The notes below the pieces were generated by a model. That model worked only from the letters and a program-made list of their open reading frames with translations. It was not told where the DNA came from and did not search any database. Shown one piece after another: positions 30,860 through 38,135 of a stretch of DNA of 64,000 bases. The stretch lies in assembly GCF_001593605.1 (NCBI RefSeq), contig NZ_CP012836.1, positions 62,001-126,000 on the forward strand, read 5' to 3'. The DNA comes from Algoriphagus sanaruensis (GTDB lineage: Bacteria; Bacteroidota; Bacteroidia; Cytophagales; Cyclobacteriaceae). The position numbers and the translations under genes are program-made. How positions within the stretch are numbered: position 1 is the stretch's first letter; every line of letters begins with the position of its first letter.

Positions 30860-30890
30860 TCCCGATAGCTATCGTGGACCAGGACCCATA
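30842..30890 (-). pseudogene. broken tRNA-Lys, 3' part with palindrome insertion
   Basis: Matches tRNA-Lys nucleotides 56-73 (30842-30859) and 41-52 (30879-30890). Between them, the three T-loop bases are replaced by a 19-base palindromic stretch, and everything 5' of nucleotide 41 is missing here. The matching 5' part lies 220 bases upstream on the same strand, beyond an intact tRNA-Lys. It cannot fold as a tRNA alone. Confidence 0.8.
30860..30878. repeat. palindromic element inside broken tRNA-Lys
   Basis: TCCCGATAGCTATCGTGG has a perfect 12-base core CGATAGCTATCG and one mismatch further out. It shares the TCCCGAT arm with the element at 31095-31112. Such short palindromes look like REP-type repeats. 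Confidence 0.7.
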
Positions 30891-30928
30891 TCCTAGTTAA
30901 TTTTCAAATAGACTGAGAGCGTTAAAAC

Positions 30929-30960
30929 AAGAAAAGCAGACCATTTCTAGTCTGCTTTAG
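30929..30960 (-). terminator. terminator directly after tRNA-Lys
   Basis: Same AAAGCAGAC/GTCTGCTTT hairpin as at 30811, just downstream of the tRNA on the minus strand; the A-rich left side (ACAAGAAAA) gives a weaker, interrupted T-tract. Confidence 0.65.
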
Positions 30961-30978
30961 TGATCCCGCTGGGATTCG
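30933..30978 (-). repeat. 46-bp direct repeat, copy 2
   Basis: Identical to 30814-30859; here the repeat runs into an intact tRNA-Lys gene. Confidence 0.9.
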
Positions 30979-31033
30979 AACCCAGGACCCATACATTAAA
31001 AGTGTATTGCTCTACCAGCTGAGCTACGGAATC
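30961..31033 (-). tRNA. tRNA-Lys (anticodon TTT), inner copy
   Basis: 73 bases. Acceptor GATTCCG pairs with CGGGATC (one T-G wobble); the D arm contains AGCTCAGCTGGTAGAGC, the anticodon stem-loop reads ATACACTTTTAATGTAT and the T arm CTGGGTTCGAATCCCAG. CCA is not encoded. It lies between the 5' and 3' parts of a broken tRNA-Lys. Confidence 0.97.
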
Positions 31034-31050
31034 TAATTCTATATAAAGTG

Positions 31051-31070
31051 AAAAAGCACTTTTGCTTTTA
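31051..31070 (-). terminator. terminator-like hairpin between tRNA-Lys remnants
   Basis: AAAAGCA and TGCTTTT form a 7-bp stem with a 4-base loop and A/T tracts on both sides. It follows the 5' tRNA-Lys remnant in the leftward direction, so each Lys-derived copy is followed by a hairpin. Confidence 0.5.
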
Positions 31071-31094
31071 CATCGAGACTCAAAACCTGAACCC

Positions 31095-31112
31095 TCCCGA
31101 TAAAAATCGGGA
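31095..31112. repeat. palindromic element at the break of tRNA-Lys 5' part
   Basis: TCCCGATAAAAATCGGGA is a perfect 7-bp stem with a 4-base loop. It directly abuts tRNA-Lys nucleotide 26 and occupies the place of the anticodon arm. Confidence 0.75.
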
Positions 31113-31138
31113 TGCTCTACCAGCTGAGCTACGGAATC
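31113..31138 (-). pseudogene. broken tRNA-Lys, 5' part
   Basis: These 26 bases are identical to nucleotides 1-26 of the intact tRNA-Lys (acceptor 5' strand and D arm). They stop at the palindrome at 31095-31112. Together with the 3' part at 30842 they make up a tRNA-Lys lacking nucleotides 27-40 and 53-55. Confidence 0.85.
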
Positions 31139-31188
31139 TAAAACCTATTTCAAAACAAAAGCGGAAGGACATTCCGCTGAATTTTTTG

Positions 31189-31262
31189 TGATCCGCTCAG
31201 GATTCGAACCTGAGACCTACTGCTTAGAAGGCAGTTGCTCTATCCAGCTGAGCTAGCGGACC
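31189..31262 (-). tRNA. tRNA-Arg (anticodon TCT)
   Basis: 74 bases. Acceptor GGTCCGC pairs with GCGGATC; the anticodon loop in CTGCCTTCTAAGCAG gives TCT, reading AGA/AGG-type codons. The T arm contains CAGGTTCGAATCCTG. CCA not encoded. Confidence 0.97.
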
Positions 31263-31289
31263 TGCATAACTACTTCTAGTTATTTAAAG

Positions 31290-31363
31290 TCGGGGTGGCA
31301 GGATTCGAACCTACGACCTCCACATCCCAAATGTGGCGCGATACCGGGCTACGCTACACCCCG
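31290..31363 (-). tRNA. tRNA-Pro (anticodon TGG)
   Basis: 74 bases. Acceptor CGGGGTG pairs with CACCCCG; the anticodon arm CCACATTTGGGATGTGG has TGG in the loop; the T arm contains TAGGTTCGAATCCTG. CCA not encoded. Confidence 0.97.
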
Positions 31364-31393
31364 AAACTTTCTTAACTCCTTGCGAGCTATTTG

Positions 31394-31466
31394 TGATCCC
31401 GCTGGGATTCGAACCCAGGACCCATACATTAAAAGTGTATTGCTCTACCAGCTGAGCTACGGAATC
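31394..31466 (-). tRNA. tRNA-Lys (anticodon TTT), outer copy
   Basis: 73 bases, identical over its whole length to the copy at 30961-31033. It is the first tRNA of the leftward cluster Lys-Pro-Arg-(broken Lys)-Lys. Confidence 0.97.
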
Positions 31467-31553
31467 TTAAATCTTCCAAATTACTGAATTGACCTTGTTT
31501 TTTGCCCGATCATTCCCGTAATTGGACTGCAAATTTATGACTCTGATTTATAA

Positions 31554-32279
31554 ATGCCAAGCACCAAATCAATCTTTCTGACAAAACTTTTGATATTTTT
31601 TTTGATGCTTTTCCAAAGCGCTCATTCTCAGGCCAATGTACCCCAACTTATGGCAGCAGATTCTTTGTTTAACCAACAAAGCTATAAGGAAGCCATGGAG
31701 ATTTATGAATTAAACTACCAATTGGGCATTTATTCTCCTGCTATGTTGCTAAAAATGGCATTCATTTCCGAAGGAATTGGCAACTCCGAGTTAGCAACTT
31801 TGTACCTGACCAAGTATTACGACCTAAGCCCTTATCCCGAAACACTTACCAAAATCAAGACATTAACTGGCCAAAAGGAACTTTATGGCTACGAAGTGAG
31901 TGATGCTAGCCGTTTTTTACTTTGGCTTGTTGAATTCAGAGAAATTATCGTTGCCTCTCTCACCATTATTCTTGTGCTTTCCTTGATTATCCTTTGGTCA
32001 CGGGGTAAGAAACTTACGGAGGCTCGGTTTTATTGGCCTTCCGTAATCTTGATCTGCCTCATATTTGTCACAAATAATTTCCTCAAAGCACCTACCTCCG
32101 CTCTTATCACAAAAAGTCCAACACTAATCATGTCAAAACCTACAGCGGGGGGTGAACCTGTCGATCTAGTGGAGCCTGGTCATCGGGTCAAAATCAGATC
32201 CTCCAAAGACATCTGGTATGAAATCGAATGGAAAGACCAAATCGCCTATATCAAAAAAGATCATGTAACAAGACTATAA
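31554..32279 (+). CDS. TPR and SH3 domain membrane protein (BatE-like)
   Basis: 241 residues: a signal segment (about 8-26), TPR-like helices (about 30-110), two membrane helices (about 130-150 and 160-178), then an SH3-type beta domain (about 185-241) with VEPGHRVKIRSSKDIWYEIEW. It resembles BatE-type proteins and other Bacteroidota TPR-SH3 proteins. No batABCD genes are adjacent, so a role in an aerotolerance complex is not supported here. Its transcript ends at the hairpin at 32281. Confidence 0.7.
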   Translation: MPSTKSIFLTKLLIFFLMLFQSAHSQANVPQLMAADSLFNQQSYKEAMEIYELNYQLGIYSPAMLLKMAFISEGIGNSELATLYLTKYYDLSPYPETLTKIKTLTGQKELYGYEVSDASRFLLWLVEFREIIVASLTIILVLSLIILWSRGKKLTEARFYWPSVILICLIFVTNNFLKAPTSALITKSPTLIMSKPTAGGEPVDLVEPGHRVKIRSSKDIWYEIEWKDQIAYIKKDHVTRL

Positions 32280-32280
32280 A

Positions 32281-32310
32281 AAAAGAGCTCCAAAAATGGA
32301 GCTCTTTTTA
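32281..32310. terminator. bidirectional terminator between convergent genes
   Basis: AAAGAGCTCC and GGAGCTCTTT form a 10-bp stem around AAAAAT, with A and T tracts on either side, serving the TPR-SH3 gene and the leftward sugar operon. Confidence 0.88.
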
Positions 32311-33051
32311 TTACAAGGGCTTGATCATCAAGTTTCGGTAATGAACCACGTCTCCGTGATCCTGTAAGGCAATTTTACCTTTCTTGTATTTACCAAAACC
32401 CGGCATATCCTTAAACTTACTTTTTGCAATCAATGCTTCCCACTCTGGAGTAAATAGCTGAGTAGAGACAATCGTCACACCATTCAAAACTAGATCTAGT
32501 TTACCTTGGTTTACAATGATCTCAGCTTGATTCCATTCTCCCGCAGGCTTAACGGTTTCTTCGCTACTTACGATCAAATCATATAGATCTCCGGCTCTAT
32601 GGCTAATGATTTTAGCATCAGGATGGCCGTTGTTATCCAATACTTGCATCTCAGGACCAGTCTGCCATGGATACTGATATTCCGGCGATTCATGAACGAG
32701 GAAGATTACGCCACTATTTCCATTAGGTGCGATTTTCCACTCATATTTAAAATGGAAATTTTCAAACTCCTCATTGGTTACGATATCGCCACCGTCACCG
32801 GTTTGCCATCCGTCTTTATTAGCTGCATCGAGATAGATTTCACCATTTTCGATTTTCCAAGCTTTTCCTACTTCTCCTCCACCGTATTTAGACCAGCCAT
32901 TGAATGTTTGGCCATCAAATAACGGGACCCATTCAGTTACAGTTGCTACTACTGCAACTGAATCAATTGAAGCAGTTTCTTCAGTTTTAGGACTTGAGCA
33001 AGCAGCCAAGAGTCCAGCAGCAGCCCAAAGTGCGATTCTAGATTTCACCAT
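32311..33051 (-). CDS. DUF1080 (3-keto-disaccharide hydrolase type) lipoprotein
   Basis: 246 residues from the ATG at 33051. A lipobox LLAAC at about 16-20 predicts a lipoprotein. The domain shows the DUF1080 pattern: WVPLFDGQTFNGWSKYGG, a jelly-roll core with NGNSGVIFLVHE and GPEMQVLDNNGHPDA, and late KIALQDHGDVVHYRNL. Members of this family are reported to cleave 3-keto glycosides or to bind sugars. Last gene of a leftward operon directly after cytochrome c (6 bases). Works with the GMC dehydrogenase operon in my reading. Confidence 0.88.
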   Translation of the reverse strand: MVKSRIALWAAAGLLAACSSPKTEETASIDSVAVVATVTEWVPLFDGQTFNGWSKYGGGEVGKAWKIENGEIYLDAANKDGWQTGDGGDIVTNEEFENFHFKYEWKIAPNGNSGVIFLVHESPEYQYPWQTGPEMQVLDNNGHPDAKIISHRAGDLYDLIVSSEETVKPAGEWNQAEIIVNQGKLDLVLNGVTIVSTQLFTPEWEALIAKSKFKDMPGFGKYKKGKIALQDHGDVVHYRNLMIKPL

Positions 33052-33054
33052 CAC

Positions 33055-33480
33055 TTATTTTTTCAAAAGAAGTACATATCGAACCATGTCTTTGGCATCC
33101 TCTTCACTCAAAGCTGGATGTGGAGGCATTGGTACTTCACCCCATACACCTACTCCACCTTCAATCACTTTCTTAGCCAACATAGCAACGTTTTCCTCGG
33201 TGCTTTCATATTTAGCTGCAACATCTGCATAGGAAGGTCCTACAATTTTACGCTCCACCATATGGCAAGAGGTACAATCAGATCCCTTTACTTTTTCAAT
33301 TCCCTTGATGTAAATAGGATCATCCTTGTATTTGTCTTCAAGGCTAACCTCTTGGGCAGGTGCTGCTGGAGCTGCAACTTCTGCTGTGGTTGTTTCAGTA
33401 GTTTTTTCTCCGCCACCACAAGCAAAGGTTAATCCAGCGATTGCTAAAAGTGCGAGGTTTAATGGTTTTGTAATTTTCAT
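33055..33480 (-). CDS. lipoprotein c-type cytochrome
   Basis: 141 residues. The lipobox LTFAC at about 17-21 is followed by a Thr/Ala/Pro-rich linker (about 25-47) and a class-I cytochrome c domain with the haem motif CTSCH (about 71-75) and a methionine ligand likely in VPMPPHP. It lies between the TIM-barrel gene and the DUF1080 gene. It is a plausible electron acceptor for the GMC dehydrogenase of the divergent operon, delivering electrons to the respiratory chain from the periplasm. Confidence 0.9.
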   Translation of the reverse strand: MKITKPLNLALLAIAGLTFACGGGEKTTETTTAEVAAPAAPAQEVSLEDKYKDDPIYIKGIEKVKGSDCTSCHMVERKIVGPSYADVAAKYESTEENVAMLAKKVIEGGVGVWGEVPMPPHPALSEEDAKDMVRYVLLLKK

Positions 33481-33500
33481 TGTTTATTTAGTTTGGGTAT

Positions 33501-34553
33501 TCAAATTCCTAAAATCTTCTTGTTAAACTCTTCATCTGCTCCAGTTCCCGCAAAATCGTCAAACGCTTTTTCGGTCACTCGAATAATATGATCTGCTATA
33601 AATGGAGCCCCTTCTGCAGCCCCTTGTTCTGGATGCTTGATGGCGCATTCCCATTCCAAAACAGCCCATCCACTGTAATTGTACTGCGAAAGTTTGCTAA
33701 ATATTCCGGCAAAATCAACCTGTCCATCTCCCAATGATCTGAATCTTCCGGCACGCTCTACCCAGCCCTGAAATCCTCCATACACACCTTGTTTACCTGT
33801 CGGATTAAATTCAGCGTCTTTAACATGGAACATCTTGATTCGGTCATGGTAAAAATCAATAAACTGAAGATAATCCAGACACTGAAGCACAAAATGGCTT
33901 GGGTCATACAAAATATTAGCCCGCTTGTGACCCCCAACTTTATCTAGAAACATTTCAAAGGTGATCCCATCATGCAAATCCTCACCAGGGTGCAATTCAT
34001 AACAAACATCCACTCCAACTTCATCGAATGCATTTAAGATCGGAGTCCATCGCTTTGCTAGTTCTGTGAAACCGGTTTCAACCAATCCGGCAGGTCGCTG
34101 CGGCCAAGGATAAACGGTGTGCCACATCAAAGCCCCTGAAAAGGTTGCATGCGCATTCAATCCCAAATTAGCAGAGGCTTGTGCCGCATATTTCAATTGT
34201 TGTGTAGCCCATGCTGATTTACCTTTCAAGTCTCCCTTCAAATTAGCTGGAGCAAAACCATCAAAAAGCTCATTGTAAGCTGGATGAACAGCTACCAATT
34301 GTCCCTGAAGGTGCGTTGAAAGTTCAGAAATTTCCATTCCGGTCTCTGCCACGATTCCTTTGATTTCATCCGCATAAGTCTTGCTTTCTGCAGCTTTTTG
34401 AAGATCGATCATACGGGAATCCCAAGAAGGAATCTGTACTGCCTTATAGCCAAGGTCAGCCATGTATCGACTGATATTTTTCAGATTATTGAAAGGCGCT
34501 TTATCATCGGCAAACTGCGCTAAAAAGATCGCAGGTCCTTTAATCGTTTTCAT
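33501..34553 (-). CDS. sugar phosphate isomerase/epimerase family TIM-barrel protein
   Basis: 350 residues, AP-endonuclease-2-like TIM barrel, no signal peptide, so cytoplasmic. Candidate metal ligands are Glu and His in CYELHPGEDLHDG, Asp/His in LYDPSHFVLQ, His in MFHVKDAEF and Glu in AVLEWECA. Similar proteins isomerise or epimerise keto sugars. The gene follows the Gfo/Idh/MocA oxidoreductase by 33 bases, a pairing seen in 3-keto sugar and inositol pathways. Exact substrate unknown. Confidence 0.87.
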   Translation of the reverse strand: MKTIKGPAIFLAQFADDKAPFNNLKNISRYMADLGYKAVQIPSWDSRMIDLQKAAESKTYADEIKGIVAETGMEISELSTHLQGQLVAVHPAYNELFDGFAPANLKGDLKGKSAWATQQLKYAAQASANLGLNAHATFSGALMWHTVYPWPQRPAGLVETGFTELAKRWTPILNAFDEVGVDVCYELHPGEDLHDGITFEMFLDKVGGHKRANILYDPSHFVLQCLDYLQFIDFYHDRIKMFHVKDAEFNPTGKQGVYGGFQGWVERAGRFRSLGDGQVDFAGIFSKLSQYNYSGWAVLEWECAIKHPEQGAAEGAPFIADHIIRVTEKAFDDFAGTGADEEFNKKILGI

Positions 34554-34586
34554 ATGAATTATAGATTTGGATAGTTTGAGTTTATT

Positions 34587-35756
34587 TTATTTTTCAACAA
34601 CGAACGGAGTCCATTTCAAGTCTGACTGAGTGCTTCGAAGTACATGGTCAATAAAGGCCATTCCACGGATTCCATCTTCAATTCCTGGATAATCTTCCCA
34701 TTCCCACTTGGGTTGCTGCCCTGCCCGATCTGCATAAATACATCTTGCAAAATTTCGGTACAAATTAGCAAATGCCTCAATATATCCTTCCGGATGGCCC
34801 GCTGGAGTACGGGTATTTTCTTGGGCCAAAGAACCCAAGTAACCTGTACCAGCCCTCATGATTTGAGCTGGTCCGGTTGGTTCACGGAATATCAGGGTAT
34901 TGTTGAGCTCCTGTTCCCATTCCAAGCCTCCTTTTTCTCCATATACCCTAATCTTAAGGTTATTTTCGCATCCTGTGTCCGTCTGGCTAGCCATCAATAC
35001 TCCTGATGCACCATTTTCAAATCGTAACAAAACAACGCCATCATCATCAATCGGTCTACCCTCAATTTTGATGTATAAATCCGCGCAGATATGGGACACT
35101 TTCAGGCCAGTCACATATTCTACCATGTTAAATGCATGGGTACCGATATCACCCATACAGCCCGCCAACCCATTTCTATTTGGGTCAGTTCTCCATTCAG
35201 CCTGCTTATTATTTTCGGTTTCGAGCAATTTGTATAACCAGCCCTGAGGGTACTCCACATAAACTTTTCGGACCTTTCCAATTTTGCCATCCATAACCAT
35301 TTGTTTGGCCTGCTTGATCATTGGATAACCCGTGTAAGTATGAGTTAATAAAAATCTTCGATCCGAATTTTTAACGATGTGATACAGCTCTTTGGCCTCC
35401 CCATAATTCAGTGTAAGTGGTTTATCCAAGGCCACATGAAATCCATAGTTGAGCGCTTTTACGGTAGGGTCAAAATGTACATTGTTTGGAGTTACAATGG
35501 CCACGACATCCATCCGTTCTCCCTCTGGAAGCTGGGATTCTTTTTCAAACATTTCATCGTAGCTGGCATAAACTCGAGCTGGATCCAGCATGAGCTCTTC
35601 GCCTTTTTGCTTTGATTTTGAAGGATTCGAGCTAAAAGCACCGCATACCAATTCAAACATTCCATCCATCAAAGCGCCATTCAAATGAATTGCTCCGATA
35701 AATGAGCCCGGTCCTCCACCAACAAGGCCGAGTTTCAGTTTTTTTGCTGCTGACAT
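34587..35756 (-). CDS. Gfo/Idh/MocA family oxidoreductase
   Basis: 389 residues. The N-terminal NAD(P)-binding Rossmann fold has GLVGGGPGSFIGAIHL; the substrate-binding alpha/beta part has the conserved VALDKPLTLN and GDIGTHAFNM with its catalytic-type histidine. First gene of the leftward operon, sharing its promoter region (35757-35995) with the MFS operon. Without a secretion signal it should act in the cytoplasm. It would reduce (or oxidise) an imported keto sugar; the direction is inference. Confidence 0.9.
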   Translation of the reverse strand: MSAAKKLKLGLVGGGPGSFIGAIHLNGALMDGMFELVCGAFSSNPSKSKQKGEELMLDPARVYASYDEMFEKESQLPEGERMDVVAIVTPNNVHFDPTVKALNYGFHVALDKPLTLNYGEAKELYHIVKNSDRRFLLTHTYTGYPMIKQAKQMVMDGKIGKVRKVYVEYPQGWLYKLLETENNKQAEWRTDPNRNGLAGCMGDIGTHAFNMVEYVTGLKVSHICADLYIKIEGRPIDDDGVVLLRFENGASGVLMASQTDTGCENNLKIRVYGEKGGLEWEQELNNTLIFREPTGPAQIMRAGTGYLGSLAQENTRTPAGHPEGYIEAFANLYRNFARCIYADRAGQQPKWEWEDYPGIEDGIRGMAFIDHVLRSTQSDLKWTPFVVEK

Positions 35757-35995
35757 ATGTAAATTAATTGATCAGGTTATTTTGAGAAGATTAGTAAAGT
35801 CGAATGCTAAATTTCGGCTATTCCTTCGCTCGAAAAGTGGCTTTATGACCAATTGCTTCATTGGGTTATGAATGGCTTTGTCAAAACTTTTTTTGCCCTT
35901 TCTTCGGATTGTCAAAGGAGATGCTTAAAATACAGCAAAAAGGCCAAATTCTAAATTTAAAGCCTAAAAATGAACAATAAACCTTCCCAAAGCCT

Positions 35996-37222
35996 ATGAA
36001 TCTTCAGCTCAAGTTGCGCCTTTCTTCCATGATGTTTTTGGAATTTTTTGTCTGGGGATCATGGTATGTAACGATGGGGACTTTTTTGGGAACAAACCTT
36101 CAGGCCAGAGATCAGGATATTTCACTTGCATTCTCAACCCAATCGTTTGGGGCAATCATCGCTCCTTTTATCGTTGGCTTGATAGCAGATCGATATTTTC
36201 ATGCCCAAAAGATCTTAGGGGTGATTCATCTTCTCGGTGCCGGATTGATGTTTTTACTTTACAATTCGAGCGACTTTTCGGAGTTCTTCCCCTTAATTTT
36301 CATCTACATGATTCTTTTCATGCCGACGCTAGCTTTGGTTAATTCGATTTCTTTCAACCAAATGAAAAATCCTGAAAAGGAGTTTTCTGTAATCCGTGTC
36401 TGGGGCACAATCGGCTGGATCGCTGCAGGTATGCTAATTTCTTTTTTGGCTTGGGATAGTCAAGAAGGAATGGCGGATGGACTGTTGAGAAATACTTGGA
36501 TCATGGCATCCATGGTGTCCCTAGGACTTGGTCTTTACAGCTTTACACTACCCTCAACACCGCCTCGAGCCAGCAGTAATGAGAAGTTTACACTTTCAAA
36601 TGCCCTGGGACTCGATGCCCTATCTCTTTTGAAGCATAAAAATTACGCGATTTTCTTCCTATCCTCCATTTTGATATGTATTCCACTTGCTTTCTATTAT
36701 CAAAATGCCAGTCCTTTTCTGACCGAAATCGGCTTGGAAAATTCTACAGGAAAAATGGCCTTAGGGCAAGTGTCTGAAGTAGCTTTTATGCTGGCTTTAC
36801 CAATTTTCTTTTCTCGTTTTGGATTGAAAAAGACCCTGATTGTCGCCATGCTCGCATGGGCGGTTCGTTACTTTTTCTTTGCCTTCGGAAATGCCCAAGA
36901 TGGTGTCTGGATGCTACTTGTTGGGATCCTTCTTCATGGGATTTGTTATGATTTCTTTTTCGTCAGTGGACAAATCTACACCGATTCACATGCCGGTGAG
37001 AAGTATAAATCATCGGCCCAAGGGTTGATCACCTTGGCTACATATGGAATAGGCATGTTGATTGGATTCTGGGCTGCCGGCCAAATTTCAAATTTTTACC
37101 TTGATTCTGCCGGAAGTCACGATTGGAAGTCGATTTGGATGATTCCTTCTGGGATTTCCGTTTTGGTTTTGTTATTTTTCATTTCGTTTTTCAAATCAGA
37201 GAAAACGGAACTCAAACCCTAA
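35996..37222 (+). CDS. MFS nucleoside/sugar permease (NupG-type)
   Basis: 408 residues with about twelve membrane segments. The start LSSMMFLEFFVWGSWYVTMGTFL is typical of nucleoside:H+ symporters, which in Bacteroidota often sit in sugar clusters. First gene of the rightward operon MFS - TIM barrel - GMC - subunit 3 - TIM barrel. In this context it probably imports a (keto) sugar released in the periplasm rather than a nucleoside. Twelve bases separate it from the next gene. Confidence 0.87.
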   Translation: MNLQLKLRLSSMMFLEFFVWGSWYVTMGTFLGTNLQARDQDISLAFSTQSFGAIIAPFIVGLIADRYFHAQKILGVIHLLGAGLMFLLYNSSDFSEFFPLIFIYMILFMPTLALVNSISFNQMKNPEKEFSVIRVWGTIGWIAAGMLISFLAWDSQEGMADGLLRNTWIMASMVSLGLGLYSFTLPSTPPRASSNEKFTLSNALGLDALSLLKHKNYAIFFLSSILICIPLAFYYQNASPFLTEIGLENSTGKMALGQVSEVAFMLALPIFFSRFGLKKTLIVAMLAWAVRYFFFAFGNAQDGVWMLLVGILLHGICYDFFFVSGQIYTDSHAGEKYKSSAQGLITLATYGIGMLIGFWAAGQISNFYLDSAGSHDWKSIWMIPSGISVLVLLFFISFFKSEKTELKP

Positions 37223-37234
37223 CCCAAAAAACCT

Positions 37235-38107
37235 ATGACATTCAATCCAGGAAGACGGTCTTCCTTCAAAAAAATGATCCTTGGCGGTGCCGCTGTGGGA
37301 TCATTGGCCTCTTTTGAATCAAAGCAAGAGGCTTCTTTTCAATTGAAAGGAAATATCAATCATGGCGTTTGTGCTTGGTCAATGCGCCCGCTCAGCCTAG
37401 AGGAACTTTGTCAGAATATCAAAAGTGTGGGAGTTGGCGCTATAGATCTCATTGGGCCAAACAACTGGGAAACCCTAAAAAAATACGACATCCACTGCTC
37501 TATGTGCAACGGAGCCGAGATCGGAATTCCGGATGGGTTTAATGACCCAAAATTTCATGACCAACTCGAGAAAAATTACACAGAAGTAATTCCTTTGGTT
37601 GCCAAAGCTGGCTATCAAAACATCATTGCTTTTTCTGGTAATCGAAGAGGAATGGATGATGAAACAGGATTGAAAAACTGTGAAATCGGAATCAAAAAAA
37701 TACTAGGACTTGCAGAAAAACATGGTGTAACGATCACTATGGAGCTTCTTAACAGCCGAGTCGATCATAAAGATTACATGTGTGATAAATCCGCTTGGGG
37801 CATTGAGCTCTGTAAACGAATCTCTAGTGACAATTTCAAACTCCTATTCGATATCTACCACATGCAAATCGACGAAGGAGATATTATCCGGACCATTCGA
37901 AACAATCATCAATACTTTGGTCATTATCATACTGCTGGAAATCCAGGAAGAAATGACCTTGACGATAAACAAGAAATCTACTATCCCCCTATCATGCAGG
38001 CTATTGTAGATTCGGGATTCAAGGGATATGTCTCCCATGAATTTATTCCGAAAGGAGAAGATAAAATCGCAGCATTGGGACATGCTGTGCAAGTTTGTGA
38101 TGTCTAA
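37235..38107 (+). CDS. hydroxypyruvate isomerase-like TIM-barrel protein with Tat-like signal
   Basis: 290 residues. The start GRRSSFKKMILGGAAVGSLASF looks like a Tat export signal (RRSSFKK), so the enzyme may be periplasmic. The barrel carries MELLNSRVDH, FDIYHMQIDEGDI and GHYHTAGNPGRND motifs typical of hydroxypyruvate isomerase (Hyi) relatives, with Glu/Asp/His metal ligands. An exported isomerase is unusual for Hyi itself, so the true substrate is likely a keto sugar of this pathway. Confidence 0.83.
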   Translation: MTFNPGRRSSFKKMILGGAAVGSLASFESKQEASFQLKGNINHGVCAWSMRPLSLEELCQNIKSVGVGAIDLIGPNNWETLKKYDIHCSMCNGAEIGIPDGFNDPKFHDQLEKNYTEVIPLVAKAGYQNIIAFSGNRRGMDDETGLKNCEIGIKKILGLAEKHGVTITMELLNSRVDHKDYMCDKSAWGIELCKRISSDNFKLLFDIYHMQIDEGDIIRTIRNNHQYFGHYHTAGNPGRNDLDDKQEIYYPPIMQAIVDSGFKGYVSHEFIPKGEDKIAALGHAVQVCDV

Positions 38108-38135
38108 AACTAATTAAACCAAAAAACCATAACCT

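Noticed and set aside
30860..31112. The palindromes as Rho-independent terminators
   Set aside because: Neither is followed by a T-tract on either strand, and clear terminators are present beside them.
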